Made by a program: the position numbers and the translations under genes
Notes under the pieces: generated by a model
Databases searched by the model: none
Seen by the model: the letters and a program-made list of their open reading frames with translations, nothing else
Told to the model about the DNA's origin: nothing
Assembly (NCBI GenBank): GCA_028023455.1
Contig: JAQFVV010000042.1
Location: 5,725,922-5,789,921 of the forward strand
Length of the DNA stretch: 64,000 bases
DNA from: Epiperipatus broadwayi
Lineage: Eukaryota > Onychophora > Udeonychophora > Euonychophora > Peripatidae
Direction: 5' to 3'
Part shown: piece after piece, positions 1-14,900 of the stretch
Numbering within the stretch: the stretch's first letter is position 1
How the letters are laid out: every line of letters starts with the position of its first letter

Positions 1-642
1 ATTTTTTTCTATATTGGTATGCATGATAATGGAAATACTTTGAATCAAGGTATATTTACTGTTGGGGGTACTCCATTAGTTTTTATCTACAAAAAAAACA
101 TTTTGTGAGTATGGATTTGATTTTTGGAAAGGGCTAAAAGTTGCATGAAACTAAGTCCGATAATAGGCCAAGAATACATTTATATTTGAACATGAATTTG
201 CTTTAAGTGAAGCGTTCAAGTTGCTTTTTTGTTACATTATAACATATTAGATCTTAATTGTTTTTCTTTGTACAAGTTAGTCTCATTTTTTTTTTTTGTA
301 TTAGACTTTGTACAGTAATCACTTTATAAATATTCTGTTTTAAAACAATTATTAATTATATATATATAAAAAGAATTAAGTTATAATTAGCTTACTGTTT
401 CTCTGCCATTCTCAATAACATCTAATAAGAATCTATTGTGAACTTTCCATAATCGTACTATTTAAATATTTCATAATTGGTTTATTAAACATGTTATAGA
501 ATTAATACATATATTCATTATGTCCATATTACTTTTACATCTCATATGTGTATAATATTGAAATTTTTAATTAAATTTATCTACTATTATTTTATAATTG
601 ATTGAAAAGTTGAAACAGAAATTAAACCTATTTTGAAAATGA

Positions 643-961
643 AACATTCTTCATAATCATATATATTGCTTATAACACTCTATTCATATACACGTTAATG
701 CAACAAATTTTCTTAAAAACTTCTTTATTTTCTCACAGTTTTGACTGTCCAGCATAAGGCAGTGAAGAAGATAGAGCTCTGATGAAGACTGCTGGACAGT
801 CGAAACTGTAAGAAAATAAAGAAGTTTTTAAGAAAATTTGTTGCATTAACGTGTATATGAATAGAGTGTTATAAGCAATATATATGATTATATGAAGATA
901 TGCAAAGAACGTGAAGGAGAAGAATAAGAGAATATACTTCTGATAAGAACATTCTTCATAA
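643..961. mobile_element. Palindromic insertion flanked by a 14-bp direct repeat
   Basis: A long near-perfect inverted repeat has arms at about 648-757 and 787-897. The insertion is bounded by an identical 14-bp direct repeat (aacattcttcataa) at 643-656 and 948-961, which looks like a target-site duplication. There is no ORF and no poly-A tail. The + strand of the right arm carries a hammerhead-like core (776-812). The arms are almost identical, so the RNA would fold into a hairpin of about 100 bp. Length, duplication and hairpin resemble the other ribozyme-bearing insertions in this window. Confidence 0.75.
776..812 (+). ncRNA. Hammerhead-like ribozyme core (degraded or partial)
   Basis: CUGAUGA (779-785) is followed by a 5-bp stem II, GACUG 787-791 with CAGUC 797-801 and loop CUGGA, then GAAA at 802-805. 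Stem III would be only AC/GU around one base, with A810 at the cleavage position. Stem I is weak, two pairs. The catalytic core words and stem II are clear, but the flanking helices do not support an active monomer, and the sequence also lies inside a palindrome arm that would compete for pairing. Confidence 0.4.
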
Positions 962-2198
962 GTTAGTCTTTTAATTGTAACTTAAAATAAACGTTAATTA
1001 TTTTATCGCTTGAAATTTGAGAGAGAAATGAATAAACGTGCAAAACTAAAATTTCATTTTAAATGGGTTAGTTGAAAAGATATTAATGACAGTATTATTA
1101 AGTAATTATTAATTAAATATTAATCTTAAAATTTTAATAAAAACTTGTGTTAATTAATGGCTGATTTTATGCAGTTAATTAATATTTTAATTTGTGAGTT
1201 ATAATTAATTTTAATTTTTATTATTATTTTGTCACGTTAATTAGTTGATAACATTTTTTCTTTTAGTTTGTTTTATTTTGTGTGTTATGAATTTTAAATA
1301 TTTTTGCTCTAGAGTGTTTATATATTTGATCACTTTTTCTCAATCACCATATGCCATTGCTTTGCATACTGGAATTCATCTTATTCTGAAACATATTGAT
1401 GTTATGTGATTTTCACTAGATTAATCATTTTGTTGGAGAAGAGTTCACAAATTTTTAAATATAAATTGAAAACTTTAAGTTGTTTTTGATATTGGATAAT
1501 ATTTGGTGAAAATGTATAACTTTTTTGTACACATTTCATTTTTACGTAGTTGGTAATATACATTATATTGTAATAAAGATTTACTAACTAATGATATAAG
1601 AATGATGTATGGGACGAAAGCATTTACTATAAATGTCAAACGTAGCCATTATTATTCTCGTAAAGAAAAAAAAATGTAAGAAATTTCACACATATAGAAG
1701 TACAATTGAACATTTTTTGAGATATATACGGAAAACAAATCAATTTTTCCAACATTACATTTGACTTCTATGACGTGTCTTATCAACACTTTTATAAACT
1801 TATTATATTGACTAAAACAAAGTATATATTTGAAATAAATAAAAAATTGTTTTTATCTTATTTTGTTTACTAAATCAAGATCTAATCTCATCTATTGTAA
1901 AGCTATCTATTCTATGTTTAAATAATCAGTAGACAACAAATGGTATAATCCTCCCACACTGTTTTCTGATGGTGTTGAACACTTAAACTTATAGTAGATG
2001 ACTGTTTCAACTTAGTTATTTATGCTTTAAATTGTAATTTACATTTAATCTGATAAAATCTCTTTTTTTTTTTATAATTATTTATATATTTATACACAAA
2101 TAAGACAAAATAGTCTTAAATATTTCAACTATTTTCCAATAGCTCGTATTCCTCAGGAGAGGAACACACACCTATAAAAATTAGTAAAATATAAGTTC

Positions 2199-2440
2199 AT
2201 ATTATTTTTAATCCAGTAAACATCACATGACCACCACCTCTTATGCTTGTGTATAACTGTTGTTAAAACAGGCAAAACTTACTATCCGTATTGCCACACA
2301 CAGCAAGCTAGTCTGGGGATATTGGATGAGTAGGCAAAGAGGGGTTTTATGCACAAGCCTTCTGGCATCCATTGATTACTCTAGCTTGCTGTGTGTGGCA
2401 ATACGTATAGTGAGTTTTGCCTGTTTTATATTATTTTTAA
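2199..2440 (+). mobile_element. Hammerhead hairpin element, family 1, copy A (ribozyme 5' half lost)
   Basis: Inverted arms at about 2266-2310 and 2381-2427 enclose a loop with the 3' part of the family ribozyme (CTAGTC then TGGGGATATTGG, 2307-2327). A 13-bp direct repeat (atattatttttaa) at 2199-2211 and 2428-2440 bounds the insertion. A one-sided tail (2212-2265, with catcacatgacc) precedes the left arm. The left arm joins the loop at a shared CTAG, so the first half of the ribozyme was probably lost by a microhomology deletion. Other copies lie at 36.6, 59.7, 60.4, 61.6 and 62.1 kb. Confidence 0.75.
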
Positions 2441-2686
2441 CTATTTTGTGAATATATAATACAAATGCAACTTCATGTGTTTTCAGAAATATAATTAGTC
2501 CACCTCTGCAGAGATACACGATACATATATATGAATTATTAACATTTACACACTCATTTGTATGAGGCTTGATTAACTAACTTTCATACATATATTTAAG
2601 CTTATTTTGATATATATCTTAGATATATTTATATCTGATTGTATGTTTTATAATTAATAACATAATTTTGTAATTGTTATTTTTAG

Positions 2687-2955
2687 GTGTTTTACGAATA
2701 TGGAACACAAATTCGGCTTTATGTGTTTATTCTCAGGAAATTAATAATTCCAATCAAAAGTTGAATCATGAGAGAGATTTTAAAGAAACTTTTAATAGAA
2801 ATCTTAGTAATGATGAAATTGATGAATCAGAAAGCTCTCCAAAACAAAATATTATTTTTTCAGCATTTCATAAAATATTGAATATGGCAGTTGTTGTTAC
2901 ATTCGAATACAATATATTATTGTATTCTATGAAAAACTTGAGCTTATATAAACAG
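2687..2955 (+). CDS. TBL3: TBL3 exon (first in window)
   Basis: The acceptor tttttag ends at 2686 and the donor gtactt starts at 2956. The first two bases complete a split Gly codon. Encoded start VLRIWNTNSALCVYSQE matches the end of a WD repeat in TBL3. An acidic linker (NDEIDESESS) follows, then NILLYSMKNLSLYKQ. The linker looks longer than the vertebrate one. Confidence 0.92.
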
Positions 2956-5900
2956 GTACTTATTTTTTATTTGTTATGTTAAATATGTTATATGCATATA
3001 TATTTTTTTGTGGATTTTAATAATTTTATTTTTGTCATTTATTATGAATGCTGTTAAATTACCAAAAAAGAATATCAGAAAGAAAATCATTCAAAACTTC
3101 ATTATCTTCCATTATTGCTTTATTTAAATATGCAAATTCTTATACATATAAATTCAGCAATGTTTGAAACTCTGGGTTTTTTAATGTATGTGTAAAATAA
3201 GAAAGATAAAACCACAAAAATAATTTATTTTAAGCATAGACGCAACAAAAGAATATACATAAATGGAAACATATGGGTGATTTAGGCTGCAAATTATGTA
3301 AGGAAGGCATAGAAAATATTAGGCATCTGTTGATTGAATGTAAATGCTTGAAAGCAGAAAGGGTACAAATTATAAAGTTATAGAAGAATAAATATGAACA
3401 ATGTGATTATACAGAAAGTGGGTTATTGATTTTTATACTGGGTTTGGGAAAAGATAAGGGGAATTTAGATATGAAAGCCATGGAGTTGACAAAGATTATG
3501 TTGCGAAAATGGGTTGGAGCAGATTATGGGAAAATTTAGGGTGGAGAATGGAAAGGGAAGGTAAAGTGGCCAACAGGTTTCTCTGGACATAGTCGCTGAG
3601 AGATTTCTGACTCCGTATAAGGAGAAGTCACAGTGCATCACATCACATGAAAATATTAAGATTATAGTAAATAGAAATTTTAGAGTTCTTTGAAATATAT
3701 AATAATATAAGTCTTACAAGATTCTATTAACAATATACATTTTTTCTAGCAACATTGTTGGCCTTTAAAATTATCTATAATGGGTTTTTATTTCAAAGAC
3801 GATTCTGTATTTAGATAATGTTTTATTTATTTTATATGATATTAAAATGTTTTCAAACATTTAAAAAAAAGAAATTGTCATTAATTTTTCAATAAATTAA
3901 CATAGACTAATCAAAATTGTCAACATATCAAATGATTATTGTAAGATTTTGGTCCTTATTGCAATTACTATTCTAGTCTCTAAAGCAGTAGTTTCTAGAA
4001 ATATCCATAAATGTTTATGAATAGAAATAAAATATTAAAAATGTCTTGAAAAAATAAATCAAATTACACATGTATATGATTATAAGTGCAAATTGTAAAA
4101 TCAAATTTTTATTAAGCATTTTGAAATTCAGGTCTAAGGGTATAAGAATCCTAAATATCCTATACAGCCAGATGAATTTATTTCACGTAAACTATTTATA
4201 AAATGTTTGAATATAATTTTTTTCTAATATTTGAATTTAATTGAAAATATTATGAAATTTCATTTTAAAAATATTGATGTAAAATTTCTCTTCTATACAT
4301 ATATATTTGGAATACATTAATAAAACATCTGAAAATAATTTGCTAAAAAATTACATGATAATATCTAATCTAATTAATGATTAGTAATAATCGCTAATGT
4401 ATTTGTTTAAAGTAGATAGCGTCAAATGTATGGATACAAGAAATTTAGCACTTGAAGATTAAAAAGTACATATGTCAATGTTTTTTTTTTTTTTTGCAAT
4501 AGCTTATTAAAAGTATCAGTTTTTTTACTTAATTTATCATTAAATACATATTTTTGGTTTAAAAAGCTAGTTTGAACTAACTTTAATGTGGCAAATACAG
4601 CAATTTTTATTATTATTATAAGAATAGTTAATTTGAATACTCATATAATAACAAAAGGAATATTTTGGGAGGTACTTATAAATTAATTTTGATATTTATT
4701 AGTAAATAAGCATTTATTTTTATATAACGCTATGCATACAATTGTATACATTCAAAGATCAGCCCTAAAAGCTAATTGTGCATGCGTCTTCTGCGAGTGT
4801 TAAATAATAACTGAATACTTCATTCTACAATACAAGATATAGTATTTATGCAGGAATAAAAGGAATCCTCTCATTCCTACAACTCAAATTCTTTTATATG
4901 AGCAAATCTGAAGTACTGTTGAATAAAGCGTGAGAGTAGAATTCTCACTTTAAATTACTATCTACGATGTTGTGATGAATGACATCGGTGAAAGTGTCTA
5001 GAATTTACTAAACGTCACTCTAAGTGATATTTATTGCAAAATTAGAAACTTTAATTTAACAAAAAAAAAAGCTTTTTCAATAAATTGTCAAGCTAACTTA
5101 CAATCTTGTTAAACACACTTGTTTATGTGCAATATCAAAACATAAACTCGAAAAGTATAATTGTGAATTTATAAATAGTAAATATGTTATCCTTTTATCT
5201 TAAAATACATATATACACGCGTATATAACTTAAATGTTAAACTATAAAATTTTAATAACAAAAGCCAACTCAAATAAATAGTTGTTTTAATAAAATCAAA
5301 TATTAAAATTATTATTTTTCAATCATTCATATATATATAATAATTATTTAAGTTGACTAAAATCACTAATCAAGATGCAAAACAAGGAAATAAACTTAGG
5401 TCAAGTCGTATCTTAGCAACTAAATGTGAAAGAAATAAAATTAGAACTCAATTATACAATTATTGTGATGCTTATAACAATAATCGAAGACAAAATCATG
5501 AAATGAAATAGTAATTCAACACATGCTAATTACCAGAAGTCGATTCTACTATAAAAGCTAAATCAAATAATTTCCAAATTAATTCTATCTTTTACAAATG
5601 AACTAGTTACTATGCATAGTTATTTTGCTGTATTCGAATACCGAACACATTTAAAAATAGATCAATAGTTTGAACGAATTTTTATTGTTTATAAAATCTT
5701 TGTTAATAGAGAATTCTAATATCACTTGAGATAAGAGTAAATAAATTACTCTTTAAGTTCATTAATAATAATTTCAAAAACGAAATTACCTTTAATATAA
5801 TATTTAGAGAAATTCTTAACAAGATCGTTCTAAACTTGAATTTTAAGGAAGATAAATATCATCAAAAATACTTATATATCTAAACAAAATTACTTTAAGA

Positions 5901-8900
5901 AGATTTCAAATCATATAAAATGCATCATGAGTAAAGACAATTTGCCATAGATCAAATGCTATTGTTCTAACCTAAAACAGTGTAATTACTCATTACTACT
6001 GAATGCCTAATATATAAATAGTCATCTATATAATTCAATATCCAACTTCAATTTATAGTGAAATAATTTACGAAAAGAAATGCCAACATTACGAGCGGAA
6101 CAATTCTGAACAAGAGTATACTGATTGCCTTACCGATGATTGATGACCAGGTAATAAAGAATTTTATTCTCAATGAACATTACTTTGCAAATTATGGACA
6201 TGAATAGGACAATACCATAAACTTTTAATACATCATATCATCTTTGTGTATCATCATCCATAAATATCTAATTTTATTTCCTTTCCTTCTAAAATCTACT
6301 TACATTGGGATAGTCCAGTCTGGAAAATCATTAGATGAAAAGAAAATGGAAAGATCATTGGGTTGAATATTTTTATTTATTTAATAAAACTTAGGTCTTC
6401 CTTGTAAAGTGATTTGACCAGGGTAATAACTAAACTTAATATGAAAGTAAGATTTTATTGTTGTTTCATATTAAATTCATTCACTTATGACAAGACAGAA
6501 TTTTTGTTTATTACTAACTTAATTAATTTATTAATATTTGTTTATTTATTATTTGTATAAATGAGTAATATTTTTGGATGAAAGATCTTTTTTTTTTTTC
6601 AATGATAGGAACCATACATAGATGGGGATTCTTCTAAAAATGGAATTCTCTCAAAAGGATTCACTATTACAAAAGTCCTCATTTATATTTATACTGTTTA
6701 ATTTAAATTTAGCTAGTTACTATTATTATAACTTTTGAAATTATAAAATTTCATTTATTGTTTCATAACCTATTGAATATTGTTCGTGTTATAATACATA
6801 TCTGCTATGGTGATATAGGAAGGTATCATTTTAAATTTTATGTACTAATATAATAGAAATGTATGTAAAACACTCATAATTATAAATGTTGATATCTATA
6901 AAGATAAGTTTAAATTGTTGTCAGTTAATAAATATTGTTAAATTTTTTATTTTATTTTAAGAAAGTCTGATTTGTTTAAATTATTATTTTTATTTTCATA
7001 ATAAAATAAGATTAAACACACATACTCATATATATATATATCATTCTAACTTAACATCATAATAATTTGGTTGAAAGTAATTTTGAGAATTTATTGAGAT
7101 TATATTAAGTGTTATTATTACTACTGAATATTGATGGAATCCCTGAAGAGAGTTATGTGCAAAATCTACCCTGAGTTCGAATACGAATATAATGGAATAA
7201 TCAATAGAGATGAAGATTGGATGAACTGGTCTAAATTGTATCTCTATTTAATTAATATTTAGATATTAAATTATCCTTATTTGAAATAGATGCAATCATG
7301 GGTTAAATTTTTATCACATCATTCATAGCATCCTATATGAAGACCCTAAGTCTGACTATAGTTAGATGCGTTCACCTTCATTCCTTAAGAGAATGTGGAC
7401 TATTACAATATATATATATATTAATCATAGTATTGAATTAATAAGTAAATAAATGCTATGTAATGTTTCTTTGGAGTTCTGAAATTTTTTTGAAAAGAGT
7501 CAAAAACTTTTTTTTTCATAATTTTTAAGTACTTTATGTAATCATCTAATACGGTACTAAATTCTAGATTGGTCTGGAACATGATTAAAATCTTATTTTT
7601 TTAAAAAAAAAAATTAGTTAATTATATGCTGCTGAATTTGATTTACTAAGATTTGACATCACTTTTTAAGTAGCCTATTTCTGGACAACATTTTTTCTAA
7701 TAGTTCCCATTGAATAATTGAATGAGAAAGCATTACCAGACTTTCCATTATTGGTTGGTGAAGATTTATCAAGTGTTTTCATCTATGTTTTACCATTTAG
7801 CTCAGAATGGCTTAATACTCATGACCTACTAAAATTGAGTTGTCAGTAGACTTGCCTATCTTAAAGAAAAAGTCCTTAGCCTGATTGGAATCTGAAAATT
7901 TTTTAAATTTTACCAAGTCCAGATTAGAACCCAGATGGTAAGCCAGACAAGCTTTTGCAAATTATTTTATATGGTACTTGATGCTAAAGATATTTGTCAA
8001 TGGTCGAGTTATATCCATGATATTGCTTTTGATGTTGAATAAATAATATAATTGATTGATTTGTTGCTCAGATGTTCAAATGAAGCGTGTCAGAAGTGAC
8101 AGAATCGAGCCACAATCTTTGGATCTTGATCTTTAGAGTCTGTCATCCTACCGTTACAATAAATTACACAGTATGTTAGTGAATATGCATTAATGCCATT
8201 TCATATTTTAAAAAATAATTACAATGATGGGAATACATAAATATATTTTATATTTTCAAAAGTTTGTCCTATGTAGAGCAATTAAATTTGTTTCCATATT
8301 TTTAGAAGTTATAGTTTTTATAGTAAATGATTTATTGTATAATATAATTATAATACACATACATAAAAATCTATTTATGAATATATATATTTTTAATTTT
8401 TAGTTTGTTGGCCACAATGATGAAGTGCTTGATTTATGTCTTTTGGGAAAAAATGAGAATTACTTAGCTGTGGCTACAAATAGTCCACATATCAAGGTTT
8501 ATATGATCAATAATTTAAATTGCCAGTTGGTTAAAGGTCATTCCGATACTGTCTTAGCTTTGGACGTTTTTAGAGATGGAATAACATTTGCTAGCAGTTC
8601 TAAGGTATGTATTTGATTGAAAGTGTTATAGTATCATGTGAAGATTAACATAGAGTTATAAGCTTTTAAAAACAAATATATAGATCTGCCATGTGAATTT
8701 ATACTTTTTAATTTTTCTATAGTTGCCATCTTTTTAAAAAGCTGCATCTTTGAATCTAGTTTCAAAATTAGCACAGTTATTAACTATGGAATTCATTATA
8801 ATTTTTAAAAATAAATTAAATTTCTAAACAATTATTTTAATAATAAAATCTCAAAATTTGTTTTTAGATTACAAATAATTTCTTTTTTTGTACTAAACAC

Positions 8901-11900
8901 CTTTTAGCCTAGGGACAGCAGAATCTAGCATAGTGGAAGCAGTTCAAAAGCTCTTGTTGCATATTCTTAGAACAAGTTTTAAAAAATATTTAAATTTGTA
9001 TATAAATTGGAACAAACAATAGAGCTACGATATCCATTATATTTTGTTCTGAGTCTCCTTACATACATTGTACATTATATCATATAATAACTCATGTTTT
9101 ATTGATGACTTTAATTACAATAGGATATGTATCGTTTATTGTACAGTATTTTTCAGCACGCACATATATATATATAACAGAGTCCTGTTTATGCATTACA
9201 TAAATTAAGATTATATATATTATGGCTATAACCTTAAGACCATGCGCCTAGATGCAACAGTAGGGACCTCTACAAATCTTAACACAAGATTAACGACTTT
9301 AAAAGACAAGAGTGGCCACTCTTATCCTTGACCTACTTTTTAATTATATAAGTAAATCTAAAGCATTTTGATTTGAGAACGTGAAGTTATTAACTACTTC
9401 ACTGATTAAGTCCACAATTTCTATACAAGTTAACATACACGAAATCTTGTGATTTACAGCGAGTCAGTATGAAGCTCTTATAATTAGAAATCTTTTAAAA
9501 CAATTTAAAGTTGTATTTAATAATTTGTAAAGCGCATACTCATACATATATCTTCAACATTTGTTTAGTATTATGTAGATTACAAATTATTATAATTTTA
9601 TTACAAGTGTCAAACTTTCTGCACTCCAAACCACTTGATGTAAATATATAAATGATTGTAAATTATTATAGTTTAATTACAAGTGTCACACTTTCTGGAC
9701 TTTCAACTTTGACACAAACCATGTTATGTAAATATATGACTGACTATTACTAAGTACTTATTAATCTAGAGATTTTCCTCAGCTCAAGTATACTTAAAAT
9801 CTCACTTAATGAATACTATGTATGCAGTATTATATATACGTGAGTTTCCTTGCCCATGTTGATTGTTTCAATTTCTTTCATTATATCATTGTGGTACAAG
9901 ATAAAGACTGGTTTCTATACACTTCTAACAGTTTGTGGATGATATACAATCCATTGCATTGTAATATATATTTTCTATTTTTTTATTTTTTTCAATGTCT
10001 TTCTATCTTAGCTCGATCCCATTGCAACCATTCATTAGTCCAGAAGTCAGAGCAATCTCTCTCACTATGACTGAATTTTGAAACATTCATTTTATTTTTT
10101 TCAAATAAATAAGATATATATAGCATATGTTGTAATTGAACTTTATATATTTATATTTATGCATGTTTCCTATTTAAGTTTCCTAATCTTATAATGATTT
10201 GTTCTAATCTATGTTGTTGTTTTTTTAATGAAAATTTAGAATGGAATAAAGGATTTTTGATTTATCAAGCTAATTCAACACTTTATTTAATTAAAAGCAT
10301 TATTGGATACAGTCATTATTAAACAAAGTAATAATTAAATGGTTTACTGTCCAAAAGTTCATAAAAAGTTTGAGTATTGGAAGTGATAGTGCTGGACCAC
10401 AATTGTATGCCATTTGACCTCTGTACCACACTTTGTAAAGCAGTGAAAATGATTCATTTTCATGAAAAACAGTTTAATAGCTGCAAGTATTTGCTAGGAC
10501 ATGGAATCACTTTATAACTAAAGGCTCCATACATACATATGATGGCTTGTCCAGAGAATGGATTTTGAAATAATGAGTAAAGTTAAAAAATAAAAGTTGA
10601 ATGTGAATCTTCCATTCATTGTTTGTTATGAGCTAAATGGTTTTTGACATGCTGGACTTTATTTGGTTTCTGTCTCTGTTGATTGGTTAATCGCTTATGA
10701 TTACCATTATTGGCAAAGAAAAAATAATTCTGCTTAGTGTAGAGCAGGGGTCCCCAACCCTATGCCCGTGGGCACCATGGCGCCCAGAGACCATTTTACG
10801 TGTGCCCGCCGCTATCCGAACACGATAAAAAATTATTTATTTGTACAAAAAATTTATTTATTTGATACAAATAAATTTAATTTTTAAAATTTCTTATAAA
10901 TTATTGTATTATATTGTAATCAAATTGTAGGGCATACCATACTTTTACAGCGTAAAAATATAAACATTAATTACATGTTAAAATTTTATTTTTGAAATAA
11001 ATATTTTTTTGTACATTATGTGTATTATTAACAATATCCAACTATAAATTTACATTGGAAAAATAAATGGAGCCTGCTATCTGGTTGAAAAAAATAAATG
11101 ATGCTTGCCACCTGGCCGGTATTATAGAATGTGCTCTTAGCTGCAAAAAGGTTGGGGGACCCCTGGTGTAGAACCTTAGCTCTTGGCTGGCAATGTAATC
11201 ACACTGTTGTTGTTTGACTAATCTGATGCTTCATAGTGAAAATAGTTTCACTTGGGGTTCAATCAAGAATTTTTGTTATTATAGACTACTAAAGTTTAAT
11301 TTTTTTTTTTTTTTTTGAAAAGTAAATACATAAAAGTATTTGTTTACATAAAAAATATTATTACATAAATTTATGTAGATTTAATTTAACCAGAATTATT
11401 GTACTCAAATTCGTGATTATTTTGATGGCTTATATGTAGGAAATTGTATTTATTTAGCATAATATGTATTTTTTCATTATAGGACTGTACTGTCAGAATC
11501 TGGTCTTTGAATGAAGAATCTGGCTGTATTTATTATAATGCTATTGCTAAAGGACATACTAGCCCAGTGACAAGTATAGCTTGTACCAGGTAGAGTGATT
11601 TGATTTGTAAATAATTATGTGCATAAATAGATTATACATATATATAATATATTTATGGAAAAATAAATACTTATCTGTAGGCAAATACGACTTAAAGCAG
11701 GTTTATATAATATATCATTTAGACACATTTAAAGTATTGGGATTTTAAAAAATCATGCCATTAAATTAATGTCTGCTCCAATCATTATGCATAATACTTT
11801 TTTTTTGACTGTCATATTACAAGAAAAATTAAGTTTATTCTGCAGAGTATGGATCACTGCCAATAATTTATGCAATTACTACAGTTGCTCATCTTTTATA

Positions 11901-14900
11901 AATACTGTAATGATGATTATCTTGAATATTAAAACTTGAATGCTTAGCATTACATTTGTGTCTATCAATTAGCATATTCCAATATGGCTATATAGTCAAC
12001 TACATTGATCAAAAGCATGATTTATGTGTTGCTTTTATTGATTTCGTTAAGACATTTGATTTAGTTAATTGAAAAGATTTGTGGCAATAATTGAAGTTAG
12101 TCGATTATTTTAACAGATCTTATTAATATTATATAGCTTCTATGTGATAGTATAAGAGAAAGTTACACTATCAATGATAGAAATTCTGAGATATTTCAAA
12201 TGAAAATTATTATAATAATCTTAAATAGTGCTAACACACTTATTATGTAAAGCTGTATAAATTAATAGCAATTAAAATGGCTTAGCACTTTCGAAAAAAG
12301 GGATATGTATTAACTCTTACTTTGTTTTCTGTTTTATGATAGTGATCATTGGAACAATTTAAATCTGGTTTCATGAAGCAAAGAAGAAGGTCCCATATAT
12401 ATCTGATAATAAATTTTTAATTTGAACAGATTGAAACAAAAATAATTTTAGCTTCTTAGTTAATGATTGTGCTATTTTTTCCGATTCAAAAGACGATCTA
12501 CAAATTGTTCTTTGTATTTTGAGACTTTGTTTAATTATTAATATTCAAATAACTTTGCTTATCTAATAATGGAAGAAAAATCTTTAGAAATTTTAAGTTT
12601 GGATAGTGATTGGCTTGAGAGTATAAATTAGGTAAAGTGCTGACTTACATGTTATAAGATTCAGCAAGACTGTAGTGTGCAGCTACCGCATTTATCAGAT
12701 TAAAAGATATTCCATCATTGTGATGTAACTACTTCAACTTAATTAGTGTATTTAAAGCAGTTATTCTGCCAATCTTATTGTATAATAAAATAAAGACATT
12801 AGAACTTTTTTATTAATGATGCTCCATAGTAATCATAATGTTATTTGTAGAGATGATATTAAGTCTGTTATTGTAAGAATATAAGTCAACAATCACATGA
12901 TTAGTATAGAAAGAAGAGAATTGCTTTGAACAATATAATATTGTAAAGACATATCTTTAATTAATGGATGATACGTGTAAAATGAATGAATGAATAGTAG
13001 CAATCACTAAAAATATATTTTATGTCGACTTTGAGTATGTTTTTATAGAGTCAGATGCAATTTATGCTATAAACAATATCTCAAAGACATTTCTAAAGGG
13101 TTGCAGTATTAATTACTTCTTTTGGAAGAATATGACAGGATAGAGAATATTTAGCAAAGATGATAAATGCTTTCAGAATGAAAAGTTTGCTGCTAATGAA
13201 TTGAAAGATAGCATCACAAGATATCAAGTAAATGGATATTGGGACCAGCATGTGGTTATCATTGCAATACTATTTTTTGGTTTTATTTTCTGAAATGAAA
13301 ATGTCCATATTTAATATTTATAAGTGATTGTTAATGTTACAATTTATACATACTTATGCAAATAAGTGTGTTATCTAAGCAAAACGTTATTAGTTTTAAA
13401 TAAAACAAGATTTTTTTTAAATGTTATGAGTATGCTAATCTCAGAAAAACTAATCAATGAAACATAGGCACCTAATACTAAAGACTTTAGTTTTGGAAAA
13501 TCTTCAATAAAAACTAGTACTGAACCTTTGCATTTTGTTGACTATCTTTGTTAAGATTGTCTCTTCACATAACATGTAAAACATGTTATGCATTTCAATT
13601 CTATTTAAAGTGAGAGAGCATTAGTGGAATATATTTTTTATTGTAAATTAGTAATAGCTAGTTATTTTATAATTTGATTATACTTTTATATATATTTAAA
13701 CAGTATACTATCTGGTTTCATCCATATATAACTAACAGTATTATTGTACTAACATTTTAGCTGAAACATCAGAATAATAGTGTTGGTAAATCCGATAATA
13801 TATCTGTTTCTGGGAAAATCTGCATTTTAATATATATATATCATATCTGCCTTTTAAATATAGACATTTTTTTTTTTGTTGTTATGAATGATAATGTATA
13901 TACTTTTAACAATAACTTGGTTAAATTGACGGAATTTGATTTGTTAGAAAAATTTATATTTGTTTCTTTTTGGATTGCAAAAAAAATTAAAGATTATTTC
14001 TATAATAATTAGACAGTGAACAAAATATTTATTTTGTTTTTTAGAATACCATATTTTCAAAATTTTGAATTTTACTTATAAATTACTGAAAAGCTAAAAT
14101 TAATAACTGAGGTGAAACTATAAGTTTATTATTAGTAAGCTTCTATTTTATGGACTTAGCGCTTTCGGGACCTTTATGGCTCCATAATCATAGTCCTTTT
14201 TACAGGCTGTTGATTCTATGCAAATGCATGCAAATTACAACATCCACCTTTTCGAGACCGCGAAGCACGTGTCTTTTCTGTTGATTGACATGGCATCGCT
14301 GGTGATGTAACATGCCTCTTTGATCTTCCTCTTGACATCGTTCCTCTCTGTGCATACGATGTCGGCTTTAGAGGGCTCAAATCTATGGCTTTGCTCCTGC
14401 TGATGATCAGCAAATACTGAGCTGCCCTCACCTTTAGTTGTAGCCTTTGTATATATATATAGTTTTCCAATAAATGCATTCAATAAAAAATATTTTATTT
14501 TTCATAGATTCATTTCTGTATTAACTAATATTATATTCTGCTATATTTGGATAATTGTAGTATTTAGCATTTTAAGCACATTTATGAAAATTCTATTTTA
14601 TATATATATTTCACTTGATGGTAGTATATATATTCTTTGTTTGACAGAATATGTTTCCCAATCCATATTAAATATTTTCTTGGTAATTTTTTTTCAATTC
14701 TATTATTTCTTTTGATATATATTTTTAATAGAATGAACTATACACAACAAGTTAGGGATTATTCCAATTTATTTTCTGCTTTACAAAGGACATTATTGAT
14801 TGATACGAACAACAATAGGATTTAAACAGAGAAATTGTTTTTTTCATATTCTGGTACTTAAAATATATTGATCAATTTCCAATATGCTAATTATTTAATA

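Larger units (their letters stand above)
1..2686. other. AT-rich non-coding DNA, probably an intron of the TBL3 gene
   Basis: The first exon seen (2687) begins inside a codon, so this stretch should be the end of an upstream TBL3 intron. I found no exon for the N-terminal WD repeats here. It contains two palindromic insertions (657-947 and 2212-2427) described separately; the rest is low-complexity A/T-rich sequence. Confidence 0.6.

Noticed and set aside
4960-5010. TGATGAATGACATC...GAAAGTGTC in family 2 looks like a hammerhead core.
   Set aside because: C3 is G or an extra A is inserted in the copies, stem II cannot form, and gatgt/gacatc pair as a simple hairpin instead. Three copies do not preserve core bases.
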